From contig CAZOVB010000066.1 in NCBI GenBank assembly GCA_964583095.1, forward strand, positions 1-24,619: DNA of 24,619 bases, written 5' to 3'. Of the stretch, positions 23,573 through 24,619 are shown piece by piece. The notes beneath the pieces were generated by a model. It had not been told where the DNA came from, searched no databases, and saw only the letters and a list, made by a program, of their open reading frames with translations. Within the stretch, counting starts at the first letter, position 1. Every line of letters starts with the position of its first letter. A program made the position numbers and the translations under genes. The stretch is from CAZOVB01 sp964583095. Lineage in GTDB: Bacteria > Planctomycetota > Phycisphaerae > SM23-33.

Positions 23573-24514
23573 ATGGCAGAATTGTATATGGGAATCGATG
23601 TCGCAAAGAACCACCTGGACCTCCACATCCGCCCCGATGACCTCCACCAACGCGTGGGTAACGATGCCCAGGGATTCAGAGAGATACGGCGGCTCTGCAA
23701 AGGCAGATGCATGCACCGCATCGTCGTCGAATCCACCGGAGGCTATGAAGCCGCACTGGTCGCCGAACTGCATGCCCACGGGCTGCCCGTAGCTGTGGTC
23801 AATCCACGCCAGGTACGCAACTATGCCCGGGCCACCGGTCGACTGGCCAAGACCGACCAGATCGACGCGGCAGTCCTGTCGGAGTTCGCTCGCGCGGTCA
23901 AGACCCGCCCGACGCCCGTTCCTGACGCCCTGACAACGAAGATCAAGGCATTGGTGCGCCGCCGCCGGCAGTTGCAGCAGATGCATCAGGCCGAAGCCAA
24001 CCACACCGAACATGTGGTCGACCCCTTCATTGCCAAGAGCATTGGACGGGCGCAGAAGGTCCTGACCCAGGAAATCGAGAAGGTCGAGCAGGAACTCCAA
24101 CGTGTGATCCGGGACAGTCCGTTGTGGCAACGGAAGCTGGAACTGCTGACCAGCGCGCCGGGGATCGCCACCGCCACCGGGACAGCCATCCTGGCCCACC
24201 TGCCGGAGCTGGGAACGTTCGACCGGCACCAGGTGGCCGCAATGGTCGGCGTGGCGCCGATCAACCGCGACAGCGGCACGCTCCGGGGCAAACGAATGAT
24301 CGGCGGCGGCCGGGTTCACGTGCGACGCGTGTTATACATGCCTACGCTGGTAGCCATACGCTTCAATCCCCAGATCCGGGCGTTCTACGAGCAGCTGCTC
24401 GCCAAGGGCAAGCCAAAGATGACCGCCGTCATCGCTTGTATGCGAAAACTCATTATCGCCCTCAACGCCCTCATTCGGGACAACACTACATGGAAAATTC
24501 CAAAATCAGCTTGA
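23573..24514 (+). CDS. IS110-family transposase
   Basis: The 313-residue recombinase has an N-terminal RuvC-like domain with D9 (G-I-D-V-A-K), E53 (V-V-E-S-T-G-G-Y-E), D95 and D98 (K-T-D-Q-I-D-A), the DEDD signature. A coiled segment follows (about 125-185), then the C-terminal Tnp domain with S-A-P-G-I-A-T-A-T-G (194-203) and S234 in R-D-S-G-T-L-R-G-K-R, the likely catalytic Ser. The motif M-I-G-G-G-R-V-H-V-R-R-V-L-Y follows. The ATG at 23573 has AAGGAAGGGAAG upstream, a strong ribosome site. TACAAT at 23540-23545 is a possible -10 box. It has no frameshift or stop, so it may be active. Whether it belongs to the IS110 or IS1111 subgroup rests on the side of the non-coding RNA, here 5', which favours IS110. 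Confidence 0.95.
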   Translation: MAELYMGIDVAKNHLDLHIRPDDLHQRVGNDAQGFREIRRLCKGRCMHRIVVESTGGYEAALVAELHAHGLPVAVVNPRQVRNYARATGRLAKTDQIDAAVLSEFARAVKTRPTPVPDALTTKIKALVRRRRQLQQMHQAEANHTEHVVDPFIAKSIGRAQKVLTQEIEKVEQELQRVIRDSPLWQRKLELLTSAPGIATATGTAILAHLPELGTFDRHQVAAMVGVAPINRDSGTLRGKRMIGGGRVHVRRVLYMPTLVAIRFNPQIRAFYEQLLAKGKPKMTAVIACMRKLIIALNALIRDNTTWKIPKSA

Positions 24515-24534
24515 AATCCAAGACAGTCGCTACC

Positions 24535-24619
24535 GCTCGATACTGCGCATCTCGACTCGCTTCACTCGCTCGATACTGCGCATCTCGACTCGCTTCGCTC
24601 GCTCGATACTGCGCAAATG
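24535..24619. repeat. 33-base tandem repeat array, running off the window
   Basis: Two full units (24535-24567 and 24568-24600) and 15 matching bases of a third. They differ at one base (A or G in C-T-T-C-R-C-T-C). Units abut with no spacers, so this is not a CRISPR array. It begins 20 bases after the transposase stop, suggesting the element sits next to, or its right end abuts, a tandem repeat. Confidence 0.85.

Larger units (their letters stand above)
23220..24534 (+). mobile_element. IS110-family insertion sequence, ends not resolved
   Basis: The element comprises the structured 5' non-coding region and the transposase at 23573-24514. IS110 members lack long terminal inverted repeats, so the ends are set only by the flanking repeats: the 82-base repeats end at 23219 and the 33-base array starts at 24535. 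True borders may lie inside. The transposase is intact. Confidence 0.55.

Noticed and set aside
23112..23606. Minus-strand open frames with repeated R-V-R-T-R-R peptides
   Set aside because: The peptide repeats only mirror the 82-base DNA repeat, and the frames cross the structured IS end.
24535..24619. Possible CRISPR array
   Set aside because: The 33-base units are contiguous with no spacers and there are no cas genes.

Overview
The window reads as a GC-rich bacterial chromosome segment, most likely from Planctomycetota (Phycisphaerae or a relative). This is inferred from gene style only: a HEAT-like plus PQQ-propeller lipoprotein, a PilMNOP-type filament operon with a GspG-like pilin, an APC permease fused to tandem universal-stress domains, and many GTG/TTG starts. 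No rRNA, tRNA or CRISPR array was found.

Layout. 1-253 holds the start of a leftward secreted protein cut by the window edge. 501-5247 carries unrelated housekeeping or envelope genes: an M48 metalloprotease lipoprotein, a small membrane-anchored unknown, a YkgJ-type Cys-cluster protein, a convergent membrane metallophosphoesterase, and a HAD-fold lipoprotein with a poly-Asp tail. 5297-7051 is a leftward PQQ-propeller protein.

7440-17845 is the core of the window, a leftward run for a type IV filament (type IV pilus or type II secretion-like) machine. In transcription order it is histidine kinase, STAS protein, PilB ATPase, PilC, PilM, PilN, PilO, PilP, then pilin, then a REC-PocR-like-GAF-HD-GYP regulator. 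Most junctions overlap by 4 bases (ATGA or TTGA type). Signalling genes therefore bracket the assembly genes. A plausible circuit is kinase to HD-GYP regulator to cyclic-di-GMP to filament output. No secretin, PilT, minor pilin or prepilin peptidase gene is present here. Diverging from the kinase is a lone cheW with a near-consensus sigma-28 type promoter; a weaker copy of the same motif precedes the pilin.

18830-21290 holds a permease-USP fusion coupled to a previously unlisted 56-residue membrane ORF. 21455-23021 is a rightward set: a P-loop uridine-kinase-like protein, a short leader ORF, and a TIM-barrel sugar-phosphate isomerase/epimerase-like protein.

23022-24619 is the mobile end. It has two copies of an 82-base repeat with conserved hairpins, then a highly structured non-coding stretch immediately 5' of an IS110-family transposase, which is a candidate bridge RNA, then a 33-base tandem repeat running off the window. 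This IS110 module is the strongest candidate for an interesting RNA-guided system.
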